DNA from: Acidimicrobiales bacterium
GTDB lineage: Bacteria; Actinomycetota; Acidimicrobiia; Acidimicrobiales; SZUA-35
Length of the DNA: 47,619 nucleotides
Assembly (NCBI GenBank): GCA_020629155.1
Contig: JAHDDW010000015.1
Coordinates: forward strand, 1-47,619
Direction: 5' to 3'
The notes under the pieces were generated by a model. The model was given only the letters and a program-made list of their open reading frames with translations, had not been told where the DNA came from and did not search any database. Positions 22,731 through 31,517 of the stretch are shown one piece after another. Made by a program: the position numbers and the translations under genes. The stretch's first letter is position 1. Each line of letters starts with the position of its first letter.

Positions 22731-25610
22731 ATGAGTAACAAAAGATTTCCAGGGCTTGTCTCTGGGCCAGTGCAAGAGCGTGATCGTTCTCGTAACCCTC
22801 TGTGGAAGATCCGCCGTTTTGTGTTTGGCGGGTTCTTGCTTGGCTTGTTGGGTGTCATCGCGCTGTTGGCTTACAATTTCAATTTTGTAGATTTGCCAGA
22901 CGACATTAGTGAAAGTTTGCAAGAAGAGAACGTTATCTGTGCCAGCGATGTAACCGAAAATTGTACGGTTGACAATGCAATGGCTGCTGGTGCGACAGTG
23001 GACGAGGATCGTGAACTTATCGAGCCTGAAGACTTTGATGAGGTGCCTCAAATTTTTATAGATGCGTTGCTATCTGCTGAAGATAAAACGTTTTATACCC
23101 ATTCAGGTGTTGAAGCTTCAAGTTTGGTGCGTGCTGCTGGCCGTTCGGCGATGGCGCTTGCTGGTCGCGGCGGTGTGGTGCAAGGTGGTTCGACTATTAC
23201 GCAGCAGTATGTCAAAAAAGCCTATATTGACGAGAAAAATACATCTACGTGGAAACGAAAAACTATGGACCCTGTTTTGGCGCTTAAGCTAGAGCAAAGG
23301 TTGGCAGACGAGATCCCTGAGTGTTCAAGCGGTGATAAGAAACGTTGCGTCAAAAATGAGATCCTTAGAAGGTATCTAAATACGGTTTACTTTGGAAGAA
23401 ACGGATCAAATCTTGCCTATGGGTTGAAAGTGGCGTCAAAGACGTACTTCGGAAAAGAAAATATGCAGGAGCTAACATTAGAGGAAGCTGCTTACCTTGT
23501 GGTGACGCTTCGCGCTCCAGAAAGTGCTTCTCTAGGCACTGATGGTTCATTTATCGGTGATCCTAAGCAGTTGAGATTTCGTATTGACGCAACCCTTGGT
23601 TTGATGCTCAAAGAAGGCTACATAACCGAAGCTGACATTGCTAAGGCGCAAGCCGACATGGACGCAAACGCATCTCCTGATAAATATGATGGCGTTGGTC
23701 TCCCTACATTCGTTGAAGCTAGAACAACAGATACTAAAACAAAGGGCAGCGATTTTGGTTCTAGGTACTTTGTTGATGCCACAAACCAAGAATTGGCAGA
23801 ACTTGCTGAAAGCGGCGATGTTCGCCAAGGCGGTTTGAAGGTCTACACAACACTTGATTTAGCAAAACAAGAACAAGCACATAAAACAGTAACCAACTAT
23901 GTAAAGGCAGATAATCCGCAGATGCCTAATGCTGCGCTTGTTAGCGTTGATAGTAACGGGTTAGTGCGTGCGATGGTTGGAGGTACGAACTACCAAGAAC
24001 GTCAATTTAACTATGCTCGTGATGGCTATACACAGGTCGGCTCGTTGAATAAAACATTCGGTTTGGCGGTTGCTCTTGAGCAAGGGCTTTCCATGAACTC
24101 GCTTCTTGTGGCGCCAAGCGAGATGGTTTTCCCTAAAGCAAACGGTGGCGAAGATTGGGTTGTCGGCGGTGGAATAAGTGACTTCCCAGACGAGCAACAG
24201 CCAAAATACGGCAATCTGAGAGAGGCGACGGAGCGTTCGTGGAACACTGCGTATGCTCAGCTCATTCAGCTAGAGCAAGTTGGCCCACCTAGGGTTGCGG
24301 CTAAGATCGAAGAGTTTGGTATTCGTGCAGTTCCAGAATCGCAGCAAGTGCCTTCGCTAATCCTTGGTGTTAACGGAGCTACTCCGATGGAAATGGCTTC
24401 TGCGTATTCAACGTTTGAACGCGAAGGCGTCAAAGTCGATCCTGTGATTATCGAAAAGATTGAAAATAGCAGGGGTGAAGTTATTTGTTGGTATCCGTCA
24501 AACGGCAAATGTGAATCAAAAAGCGCCGAACGTCCACAACGTAAAGCGACTCAAATTATTGACGCAGAAATCGCGCGTCAGATAAACGGTGCGCTAGTTG
24601 ATGTCGTAAAAAGTGGAACAGGTAAAAACGCAAATCAGATCCCTCATGCTGCTGGAAAAACAGGTACGACGCAGGACTATCAAGCTGCCTGGTTTGCAGG
24701 GTTCTCTTGTGATTTAACGACCACCGTGATGATGGGGTATGAGGGCGAGCTTCGTATGAGCGACGCTGTGAATCAAGCCAAGGGCAATGACGTGCTGCCT
24801 ATGCGCGAGTTGTTTGGCGATAACGCTAGCTCTAAAGGTAATATAACAAGTGGTTTGCCTGCAAAAATGTGGGGCGACTATATGAAGGCTATTGATAAGC
24901 CTGCGTGTAACGGTATTAACGTTTCAACAAACTATACAGGTAACGTGCTGGGGCAAGAGTTAGTCACAAACCTTGACGTGTGTGGTGCGGTTCCTGTTCC
25001 ACAACCGCAGCCTGACCCAAATCAACCAGGAAACCCTAATCAACAACTGCCTGTTGACCCTACGCAGCCAGGTAACGGTCAGCAGCAACCTGGCCAACCT
25101 CAACAGAAACTAGAAGATCTTGTTCTGCCTGACGGTCGTGTGATTTCAGCTGACCAACTTCGATTCTTGAGCGAAGAACAGATTGAACAGCTGAAAAATG
25201 GTGGACAACTGAGAAATGGGCTGCGAAATGGGCAGGTGCAAAATGTTTCTTTCAGCGGGTCGTTGGCTTTTCAAGAACAAGTGGCGCAACAGCCCGCACA
25301 GCCTTGCCTAGTTTATGAAGGTAACGGCAGATGGGTGAGTTCTAACTCGGCTGCTAACCCAGCTGGTCCAGCTACTTCGATGCCTGAGACGACGGTTCCT
25401 GAAACGACGATGCCTGAAACTACCATGTCTGAGACAACGCTTCCTGAAACGACACAAAAGGTTCCAACGACAAGAGATCAGCCGCCAACGACTCTTCAGT
25501 CGTCTACAACTGAAGAAGGCGTTGAACCAACGGTCGATGAGAGTTCGACGACTAAAAAGGAAGAAGAGCCAGGTCGACCAACTTCTCCAAGAAAGCCTAA
25601 CGGCAACTAG
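22731..25610 (+). CDS. Class A penicillin-binding protein (transglycosylase/transpeptidase)
   Basis: A 959-residue bifunctional cell-wall enzyme. One N-terminal helix (about 30-50) anchors it in the membrane. The glycosyltransferase GT51 domain has SAEDKTFYTHSGV (catalytic E117) and QGGSTITQQYVKKAY at about 151-165. The transpeptidase domain has S438-x-x-K441 (GSLNKTF), S503-W-N505 and K643-T-G645. The last 200 residues are low complexity: Pro/Gln-rich, then repeated PETT units and a charged end, probably spanning the wall. Length is greater than most PBP1 proteins because of this tail. It lies upstream of the rpsF operon, as ponA-type genes do in many actinobacteria. Confidence 0.93.
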   Translation: MSNKRFPGLVSGPVQERDRSRNPLWKIRRFVFGGFLLGLLGVIALLAYNFNFVDLPDDISESLQEENVICASDVTENCTVDNAMAAGATVDEDRELIEPEDFDEVPQIFIDALLSAEDKTFYTHSGVEASSLVRAAGRSAMALAGRGGVVQGGSTITQQYVKKAYIDEKNTSTWKRKTMDPVLALKLEQRLADEIPECSSGDKKRCVKNEILRRYLNTVYFGRNGSNLAYGLKVASKTYFGKENMQELTLEEAAYLVVTLRAPESASLGTDGSFIGDPKQLRFRIDATLGLMLKEGYITEADIAKAQADMDANASPDKYDGVGLPTFVEARTTDTKTKGSDFGSRYFVDATNQELAELAESGDVRQGGLKVYTTLDLAKQEQAHKTVTNYVKADNPQMPNAALVSVDSNGLVRAMVGGTNYQERQFNYARDGYTQVGSLNKTFGLAVALEQGLSMNSLLVAPSEMVFPKANGGEDWVVGGGISDFPDEQQPKYGNLREATERSWNTAYAQLIQLEQVGPPRVAAKIEEFGIRAVPESQQVPSLILGVNGATPMEMASAYSTFEREGVKVDPVIIEKIENSRGEVICWYPSNGKCESKSAERPQRKATQIIDAEIARQINGALVDVVKSGTGKNANQIPHAAGKTGTTQDYQAAWFAGFSCDLTTTVMMGYEGELRMSDAVNQAKGNDVLPMRELFGDNASSKGNITSGLPAKMWGDYMKAIDKPACNGINVSTNYTGNVLGQELVTNLDVCGAVPVPQPQPDPNQPGNPNQQLPVDPTQPGNGQQQPGQPQQKLEDLVLPDGRVISADQLRFLSEEQIEQLKNGGQLRNGLRNGQVQNVSFSGSLAFQEQVAQQPAQPCLVYEGNGRWVSSNSAANPAGPATSMPETTVPETTMPETTMSETTLPETTQKVPTTRDQPPTTLQSSTTEEGVEPTVDESSTTKKEEEPGRPTSPRKPNGN

Positions 25611-25820
25611 TCGCCCAACTTCGACCTACAGATTCTTAAGCATAATAAAGAGCATCTCTAAAAATTGTAGATGTCATACGTATTTCCGCTGCGCTTGGCG
25701 CACTAGTACGCAGCTTGTAGCGGATTTCCGTTAGAACGTTCTGGTAGAAAAACAATAAATAGAAATACCTAAATAACGATGCGTAGTTGTGTGTGTCAAA
25801 TTTGCCGCTAGCCTTAAAAG

Positions 25821-25895
25821 GTCCTAGCGTGCTAGGTCAACCCCTGCTCTCGACAGTCGAGAGCTCCAGTTTATGGGTCCATAGGGAGGACATAT
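25821..25895 (+). promoter_or_regulatory. Structured leader of rpsF, candidate autoregulatory RNA
   Basis: Two perfect stems stand in series: CCTAGC-GT-GCTAGG (25823-25836) and GCTCTCGAC-A-GTCGAGAGC (25846-25864). ACCC before and GGGT after the second could form an outer helix. The RBS GGAGG follows. Leaders binding the S6:S18 complex are known upstream of rpsF in many bacteria; this may be a divergent example. Confidence 0.45.
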
Positions 25896-26219
25896 ATGCG
25901 AGCGTATGAGCTCATGGTTATTTTTACATCTGATTCAGAAGAATCTGATGTGCAAACCTTCATTAACAGATTAGGCGACCTTGCCAAAGAGGCAAGTGGG
26001 TCGTTGGAAAAAATCGATAAATGGGGCGTAAAAAGATTTGCATTCGAAATGAAGAAAGCTCGTGAAGGTTTCTACGTCGTTCTTGAATTTGTTGCGCCAA
26101 ATGCCTTATCTGAAATAGATCGAACATTGCGTCTTGCCGATCAGGTTATTCGGCACAAAATTATTCGACTACCGTTGGACGAAGCACATAAGCGTGGCTT
26201 GTCTGCTGTAACAGATTAG
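25896..26219 (+). CDS. rpsF: 30S ribosomal protein S6
   Basis: A 107-residue ribosomal protein of the small-subunit platform, which binds 16S rRNA as a dimer with S18. MRAYELMVIFTSD and DKWGVKRFAFEMKKAREGFYVVLEF are typical, as is the ending VIRHKIIRL. First gene of the rpsF-ssb-rpsR-rplI unit; a GGAGG lies seven bases before the ATG, and a structured leader precedes it. Confidence 0.96.
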   Translation: MRAYELMVIFTSDSEESDVQTFINRLGDLAKEASGSLEKIDKWGVKRFAFEMKKAREGFYVVLEFVAPNALSEIDRTLRLADQVIRHKIIRLPLDEAHKRGLSAVTD

Positions 26220-26227
26220 GAGTCACT

Positions 26228-26671
26228 ATGGCTATGGATAACACCGTTACTGTTACAGGTAACGCAACCAGAGAGCCCGAACTTCGCTTCACACCTTCAG
26301 GTCAAGCTGTTGCTAATTTCGGTTTAGCGGTGAATCGCCGTTGGCAAAACCGTAAAACGCAAGAGTGGGAAGAAGCTGTTTCGTTCTTCGACGTTACCGT
26401 ATGGTCACAGCTGGCAGAAAATGCTGCTGAGACTGTCGCAAAAGGAACTCGAGTAACAGTAACTGGTCGCCTTGACCAGAGAAGTTGGGAAACCCAAGAC
26501 GGCGACAAGCGGTCAAAGGTGGAAATCGTTGCCGACGATGTGGCGGTAAGCCTACGTTGGGCAACAGCAGAAATTAATCGTAATGAAAGAGCCGAAGGTG
26601 GCCGACCAGCTGGGAATAGTTCTCCACAGCAATCAGTGCCAGCGTATAACCCAGATGAGGAGCCCTTCTAA
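26228..26671 (+). CDS. ssb: Single-stranded DNA-binding protein
   Basis: A 147-residue OB-fold protein that coats single-stranded DNA in replication and repair. [39 protein letters not shown] is the usual start, and the acidic tip YNPDEEPF, which docks partner proteins, ends it. The linker between is short. RBS AGGAG; eight bases separate it from rpsF, and its stop overlaps the rpsR start (TAATG). Confidence 0.96.
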   Translation: MAMDNTVTVTGNATREPELRFTPSGQAVANFGLAVNRRWQNRKTQEWEEAVSFFDVTVWSQLAENAAETVAKGTRVTVTGRLDQRSWETQDGDKRSKVEIVADDVAVSLRWATAEINRNERAEGGRPAGNSSPQQSVPAYNPDEEPF

Positions 26672-27105
26672 TGAGTAAAAGTAGCAACACAAGAAAACGT
26701 GCAAAGTTCGCTGATAGCGATCGCAAGATGAAGAAACGCATCAGTCCAATCAATAGCGAAAAAATCACCTACATCGACTATAAAGACGTTGATCTTTTGA
26801 AGAAGTTCATGTCTGACCGGGCGAAGATCAAATCTTGTCGAGTAACAGGCAATACTGTTCAGCAGCAGCGTGAAGTAGCAAAAGCTATTAAAAACGCTCG
26901 TGAAATGGGTCTGATTTCTTATACCAGCCGTGTGACGACACAACGTCGTGGTCGTGGTGATCGCAATGATCGCGGAGATCGTGGACGTGACCGTGGTGAT
27001 CGCGGAGATCGTAACAAGTCGGCTGAGTCGCCTAAGGACGAGAGTGCAGCTAAAACAGAAGTTGTTGAAACAACAACTGAGGCTGCTGAAACGAAGGAGA
27101 GCTAA
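26671..27105 (+). CDS. rpsR: 30S ribosomal protein S18 with long C-terminal extension
   Basis: Residues 10-90 are a normal S18: [28 protein letters not shown], then [34 protein letters not shown]. Typical bacterial S18 has about 75-90 residues; this one has 144. After residue 90 it continues with an Arg/Gly/Asp-rich run of RGD-type units and then an acidic Glu/Thr/Ala tail ending TKES. The tail is in frame and followed immediately by rplI, so it is part of the gene. It resembles RGG-like RNA-binding tails. Coupled to ssb by TAATG. Confidence 0.94.
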   Translation: MSKSSNTRKRAKFADSDRKMKKRISPINSEKITYIDYKDVDLLKKFMSDRAKIKSCRVTGNTVQQQREVAKAIKNAREMGLISYTSRVTTQRRGRGDRNDRGDRGRDRGDRGDRNKSAESPKDESAAKTEVVETTTEAAETKES

Positions 27106-27552
27106 ATGAAAGTTGTTTTGTTTGAATCTGTTTCAGGTCTTGGCAATCGAGGAGACGTCGTCGATGTTTCTGATGGCTATGGCCGCAACTCATTAATTCC
27201 TAAAGGTTTGGCTCAAAAAGCTACTGAAGGAACAAAAGCACAAGCTGATTTGATGAAAAAAGCGTGGGAACAACGTAACGCTAAAAACAGAGAAGCAGCT
27301 GAAGAGCTCGCAAAGTCGTTGGTAGCAAAACCAATCATTATCTATGTTAAAGCTGGTGGCGAAGGTAAACTTTTCGGCTCGGTAACAACAAGCGATATTG
27401 CTTCGTCGATAGCAGAACAATCTGGTGTAGAAGTTGATCGAAAGATGATTACTCTTTCTGATCCAATTCGTACCCTAGGTAGTTATTCTGTGGCAGTGAA
27501 ACCTCACCCAGAGGTGCAGTTTCCTGTCAGCGTTGAAGTACTTTCAGAGTAA
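27106..27552 (+). CDS. rplI: 50S ribosomal protein L9
   Basis: A 148-residue protein at the base of the L1 stalk. The N-terminal domain MKVVLFESVSGLGNRGDVVDVSDGYGRNSLIPKGLA and the C-terminal domain with GKLFGSVTTSDIA are joined by the usual long helix (AWEQRNAKNREAAEELAKSL). The ATG follows the rpsR stop directly, with AAGGAGAG inside the rpsR end. Last gene before the DnaA-box region and dnaB. Confidence 0.96.
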   Translation: MKVVLFESVSGLGNRGDVVDVSDGYGRNSLIPKGLAQKATEGTKAQADLMKKAWEQRNAKNREAAEELAKSLVAKPIIIYVKAGGEGKLFGSVTTSDIASSIAEQSGVEVDRKMITLSDPIRTLGSYSVAVKPHPEVQFPVSVEVLSE

Positions 27553-27554
27553 AC

Positions 27555-27712
27555 TTGTGGAAACTGTGGATAACGTTTGGGGTTTCTTATCAAGAGAATC
27601 TCAGACGTTATCCTCACTAAAGCAGCCATATCGAGCAGTTTTCCACAGAATAAATACGTTATCCACAAACTGGATAGAGAAATTCACAGGCTGTAACCAC
27701 TAGTAATCCACA
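27555..27712. promoter_or_regulatory. Cluster of DnaA boxes between rplI and dnaB
   Basis: Perfect TTATCCACA occurs at 27659-27667 and, reversed, at 27565-27573. One-mismatch boxes are TTATCCTCA (27608-27616), TTTTCCACA (27639-27647) and TAATCCACA (27704-27712); a weaker one lies at 27556-27564. Three share the extension ACGTTATCC. Five boxes within 148 bp of a 184-bp gap is far above chance. It may bind DnaA as an origin-like element or control dnaB. Confidence 0.75.
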
Positions 27713-27736
27713 AGCGTTTGGGAGGATACTTTCATC

Positions 27737-29098
27737 ATGGCAAAACTTTCTTCCCGGGTACCTCCACATAATTTACGTGCTGAAGAGTCTGTGCTGGGAG
27801 CCATGCTGCTTTCTCGTGAAGCGATAGCAGATGTCCTTGAATCGCTTGATGCAGAGCATTTCTATAAGCCTGCCCATGGCCATGTGTATGACGCAATAGT
27901 TGGGCTTTATGGCACGGGTAAGCCAGTTGATGCGGTGACTGTTGCAGAAGAACTTAATCGATCAGATTTGCTTGATGAAATAGGCGGCCCAGATTTGTTG
28001 CTTTCGCTTCAGGCTTCGACTCCTGCGATTAGTAACGCTTCGCATTATGCAAAAATAGTTGAAGAACACGCATTGCTTCGACGTCTAATAGCTGTAAGTA
28101 GCGAGATTGCCGAAACGGCCTACGGCGTTCCCGACGATGTTATTAAAGCGGTTGATGAAGCCGAAGCGAAAGTGTTCGACGTAGCACAGCGCCGTGTAAC
28201 AAACACTACTGCGGTGATCAAAGATTTGCTTTCGGCGAACCTTGACCGTCTAGAAATGCTCTATGAACGCGGCGACGAGATCACCGGCCTTCAGACAGGG
28301 TTCATCGATTTAGATGAGATGATGGCTGGCTTGCAGCCAAACGCGCTGTATGTTTTGGGTGCTCGCCCTGCGATGGGTAAAACAGCGTTTGCGTTGGGTA
28401 TGGCGGCGAACGCTGCGATGAAAGATCAGAAACCTGTTCTTGTGTTCTCGCTAGAAATGAGCCAGCTTGAACTTTCGCAGCGTATCATCTGCTCTGAAGC
28501 CCTTGTCGACTCGTCACGAATTAAAACAGGAAAAATTCAAGAAGACGATTGGAGTCGCATCAGCAACGCCGTTGGTCGTCTAGCTGAAGCTCCTATTTAT
28601 ATTGACGATAATCCCCATACTTCTGTGATGGAAATTCGTGCGAAGGCTCGTCGGTTGAAAAGTCGCGTGGGTGATCTTGGCGCTGTTTTTGTTGACTATA
28701 TCCAGCTGATGACAGGGCGCAGCAACGCCGAAAGTCGTCAAGTTGAAGTGTCAGAAATTAGCCGTAACCTCAAAATTTTAGCTCGTGAACTTGAAGCCCC
28801 TGTTATTGCGCTGGCGCAGCTTAACAGGTCGCTTGAGCAGCGTGTCGATAAACGCCCGATGCTCTCAGATCTTCGTGAATCAGGTTCGCTTGAGCAGGAC
28901 GCCGACGTTGTTATGTTCTTGTATCGAGACGAAATTTATGATGAAGAGTCGCCAGACAAAGGCATCGCAGAGGTCATCATCGCAAAACATCGTAACGGCC
29001 CAACTGGCAAAGTGCGTTTAGCGTTTCGAGGTCAATATACCCGTTTTGATAATATGGCACGTCCTGCCCCTACCGATTCTGCAAGCGGCGGTTTCTAA
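27737..29098 (+). CDS. dnaB: Replicative DNA helicase DnaB
   Basis: A 453-residue hexameric 5'-3' helicase. The N-terminal domain begins VPPHNLRAEESVLGAMLLSREAIADV; the C-terminal RecA-type domain has Walker A GARPAMGKTAFALG, LVFSLEMSQLELSQR, VDYIQLM, and LSDLRESGSLEQDADVV. No intein interrupts it, unlike some actinobacterial dnaB genes. The ATG has GGGAGGA upstream. The gap from rplI carries a DnaA-box cluster. Confidence 0.97.
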   Translation: MAKLSSRVPPHNLRAEESVLGAMLLSREAIADVLESLDAEHFYKPAHGHVYDAIVGLYGTGKPVDAVTVAEELNRSDLLDEIGGPDLLLSLQASTPAISNASHYAKIVEEHALLRRLIAVSSEIAETAYGVPDDVIKAVDEAEAKVFDVAQRRVTNTTAVIKDLLSANLDRLEMLYERGDEITGLQTGFIDLDEMMAGLQPNALYVLGARPAMGKTAFALGMAANAAMKDQKPVLVFSLEMSQLELSQRIICSEALVDSSRIKTGKIQEDDWSRISNAVGRLAEAPIYIDDNPHTSVMEIRAKARRLKSRVGDLGAVFVDYIQLMTGRSNAESRQVEVSEISRNLKILARELEAPVIALAQLNRSLEQRVDKRPMLSDLRESGSLEQDADVVMFLYRDEIYDEESPDKGIAEVIIAKHRNGPTGKVRLAFRGQYTRFDNMARPAPTDSASGGF

Positions 29099-29103
29099 AG
29101 CAG

Positions 29104-29436
29104 TTATAGCTCTATTTCGTTATCGGGAAAGATAAAAACGTCTGGCGGCGGTGTATCTGGCAATTGCATTTGTGTAAAAGTTGTTGTCGTCGGTGCAGGA
29201 GTTTCGATAAAGCTAGGCGACGATGTTCTGCTTTGCTGAATTATTGCGATTAAGGTAAGGCAAATTGCTGCGGTTACAAGCGTCTGAAATAGTATAGTTG
29301 TACGCCTTGAAGCTTGCTGTATAGCAGGGCGGGTAAGCTCTTTGGGGAGCTGCCCGATGATTTGTCCCTCTTTCACAACCGACGGTCTATATGTCGAATG
29401 TTTCTTCTGCTTTTTCGTAGCGATAAATTCCGACAC
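29104..29436 (-). CDS. Small single-pass membrane protein
   Basis: A 110-residue protein with a basic N-terminal half (KKQKKHSTYRPS...), one helix at about 47-66 (TILFQTLVTAAICLTLIAII) and a Pro/Thr-rich outer tail ending DNEIEL. No family recognised. It converges on dnaB, with five bases between stop codons. Confidence 0.6.
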   Translation of the reverse strand: MSEFIATKKQKKHSTYRPSVVKEGQIIGQLPKELTRPAIQQASRRTTILFQTLVTAAICLTLIAIIQQSRTSSPSFIETPAPTTTTFTQMQLPDTPPPDVFIFPDNEIEL

Positions 29437-29491
29437 TCTTTCTAATCGACTTTTTTTTGCATAAAGTGAAAGTTTTTCTCTGAGAAAGGCT

Positions 29492-29725
29492 CTAGATAAG
29501 CATTGTTGCGATCGCCCAGATAACCATTGCCAGACCTAACACAATTTGAACGATAGATCGTAGCATAGGTGGTTTCTCTAAAGCGCCCTCTTTGGGGTTT
29601 GCGGGAGGCCGCACCAACGCAAGAGTTGTCCCGACGACAAGAGCTCCTCCTAAGGCAAGCAGAAGGAGCGGAAAGAAGTTTTCGCCTAATGGGAATGAGT
29701 TTTCGGTCAAAATCATTGATCGCAT
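29492..29725 (-). CDS. Small two-helix membrane protein
   Basis: A 77-residue protein with helices at about 17-38 (FPLLLLALGGALVVGTTLAL) and 57-76 (SIVQIVLGLAMVIWAIATML), joined by a loop RPPANPKEGALEKPP. The ATG is at 29725; no strong RBS. No family recognised; plausible as a real gene because of its clear hairpin topology. Confidence 0.55.
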   Translation of the reverse strand: MRSMILTENSFPLGENFFPLLLLALGGALVVGTTLALVRPPANPKEGALEKPPMLRSIVQIVLGLAMVIWAIATMLI

Positions 29726-29792
29726 TCTTAAGTTTATCAGTCTAGAGGTCGATTCTATAAGTGCCGGTGACCACCCTTTCGCCGGAGCGAAT

Positions 29793-29900
29793 GGTGCGTT
29801 GTTTAACGATAACGCACCAAAGAAATAGGGTAGAAGTCGTATTCCTCCACATGCATTGAAAGACGTTTAGGCGTCTTCGGTCGGCTTCTACTCTTTTCTT
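29793..29900 (+). promoter_or_regulatory. Series of RNA hairpins upstream of DEAD-box helicase
   Basis: GGTGCGTT (29793-29800) pairs with AACGCACC (29811-29818). GTAGAAGTCG (29830-29839) pairs with CGGCTTCTAC (29882-29891, one G-T) around an inner stem AAGACG/CGTCTT (29860-29877), followed by CTCTTTTCTTT. This looks like a terminator or a structured leader about 170 bases before the helicase start. Confidence 0.5.
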
Positions 29901-30063
29901 TGCTTCGCGTTCGAAGCATGCATCTTTGTGCTTATTGCGCTGCCGTTTAGTGGTCTTCTTCTACGTATCAGGTAAGAAAATAGGTGAGGTCATAGGTAAA
30001 ACGGGGATTGCTTATGCCACAAGGTGGTACACTAGCTGTTTATCTGTGTGGCTTGGAGGCTTC

Positions 30064-31416
30064 GTGGTACAAACATTTGCTGATTTAGGGGTGCCGTCTC
30101 CGATTGCTAAAGCGTTAGAAAAAAAAGGGATTGTTGAGCCGTTCCCGATTCAAGCAGCGACGATTGCTGATTGTCTTGCTGGTAACGACATTTTAGGGCG
30201 AGCGCCCACAGGCTCGGGAAAGACATTAGCGTTCGGTATCCCAGCGATAGCACGTGTTGGCAAAGCGGAACCAAAACACCCGAAAGCGTTGATTCTTTCA
30301 CCGACGCGCGAGCTCAGCCAACAGATCAAAGACGAATTGGGGCCATTAGCAGCAGCTGTTGACCGTAAAGTTCTGGCGGTCTATGGCGGTTCGGATATTA
30401 AAAAACAGACTGCTGCGTTGCGTAAAGGGGTCGATGTTCTTATTGCCTGCCCAGGTCGGTTGTTGGATTTATTGCAACGCAAAGACCTTTTCCTCGGTGA
30501 TGTGTCGCTTGCGATCATTGATGAAGCTGACCGCATGGCTGATATGGGTTTTCTTCCAGATGTCCGCCGTATCCTAGATGCTACAAAATTGGAGCGGCAA
30601 ACAGTTTTGTTTTCTGCAACGCTAGATAAAGAAGTGCAAACGTTGGTGAAAAAGTATCAACGCAAACCAAAGCAGCATGAAATAGGTCCAGCCGAACCTG
30701 ATATGAAAGCAATGTCGCACCGGTTTCTTAAACTAGAAAAACCTCAGCGTGTGGGCTTAGCCGCTGAGCTAATCGAAAAACATGGCTCAACGATTGTATT
30801 TTCTCGTACTCGTTATGGCGCAGATCGAATCGCAAAACAGTTACAACGGCAAGGCATTACTGCTGGTGCGATTCACGGAGGGCGCAGTCAAAATCAACGG
30901 ACGCGCGCGTTGAAAGTGTTCACCGAAGGAGAAATTCAAGCGCTTGTGGCGACTGATGTCGCAGCGCGAGGCATCCATGTTGACGGCGTTAACTGTGTGA
31001 TTCATTATGATCCGCCGCAAGATGATAAAACCTATGTGCATCGATCTGGGCGAACGGCAAGAGCGGGTGCTTCTGGCGTTGTTGTGTCATTTATCATGGA
31101 TGATCAAGAAAAAGCGACAAAGGTTTTAAAAAAGAAATTGAAACTCGCTGTTCCGTTTGAAATAGTGCCGAAGGACACAAAAAATAGTCCTGCTAAACCT
31201 GCCAAAAACGGAAAATCTGCTACGAAAAAGAAGAAAAAGAAGTCTGAATCGACAGCTCAGAACCCTCTTCAGAAGAGTAAAAAAGAGAAAAAGTCTGGTT
31301 CTAAAAGGTCAGGGCGTAAACGCAGCAAGCCAAAGAATGGTCGTGCTAAGCAAGCTAACTCAAGCCCTAGTTCTTCTGGTCCCCGAAGGGCTAGGAAAAA
31401 AAAGTTGCAGAAATAA
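30064..31416 (+). CDS. DEAD-box ATP-dependent RNA helicase
   Basis: A 450-residue helicase. Motifs in order: the Q motif FPIQAATI, Walker A APTGSGKTLAF, PTREL, DEAD within IIDEADRMADMGF, LFSATLD, IVFSRTRYGADRI, and VHRSGRTARAGASG. The tail after about residue 375 is very rich in lysine and serine, typical of RNA-binding extensions. The frame is open from 29926, but the GTG at 30064 has GGAGG four bases upstream and gives the normal start VQTFADLGVPSPI. The structured leader suggests cold- or RNA-level control as for other DEAD-box genes, which is inference. Confidence 0.93.
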   Translation: MVQTFADLGVPSPIAKALEKKGIVEPFPIQAATIADCLAGNDILGRAPTGSGKTLAFGIPAIARVGKAEPKHPKALILSPTRELSQQIKDELGPLAAAVDRKVLAVYGGSDIKKQTAALRKGVDVLIACPGRLLDLLQRKDLFLGDVSLAIIDEADRMADMGFLPDVRRILDATKLERQTVLFSATLDKEVQTLVKKYQRKPKQHEIGPAEPDMKAMSHRFLKLEKPQRVGLAAELIEKHGSTIVFSRTRYGADRIAKQLQRQGITAGAIHGGRSQNQRTRALKVFTEGEIQALVATDVAARGIHVDGVNCVIHYDPPQDDKTYVHRSGRTARAGASGVVVSFIMDDQEKATKVLKKKLKLAVPFEIVPKDTKNSPAKPAKNGKSATKKKKKKSESTAQNPLQKSKKEKKSGSKRSGRKRSKPKNGRAKQANSSPSSSGPRRARKKKLQK

Positions 31417-31517
31417 TATAAATTTCTTATTTACTGGCAAATCGTTTAATTGCCTGATCGCCAGCTCCGATAGTTGAAATGTTAACTACTTAAGACAATC
31501 AATGAGGAGAAGTGATA

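Noticed and set aside
24985-25600. Low-complexity PBP tail as a separate gene or frameshift
   Set aside because: The Pro/Gln and PETT repeats are in frame with the transpeptidase domain and end in a normal stop.
29926-30063. N-terminal extension of the DEAD-box helicase
   Set aside because: The extension is not helicase-like and crosses the structured leader; the GTG at 30064 has a strong RBS.
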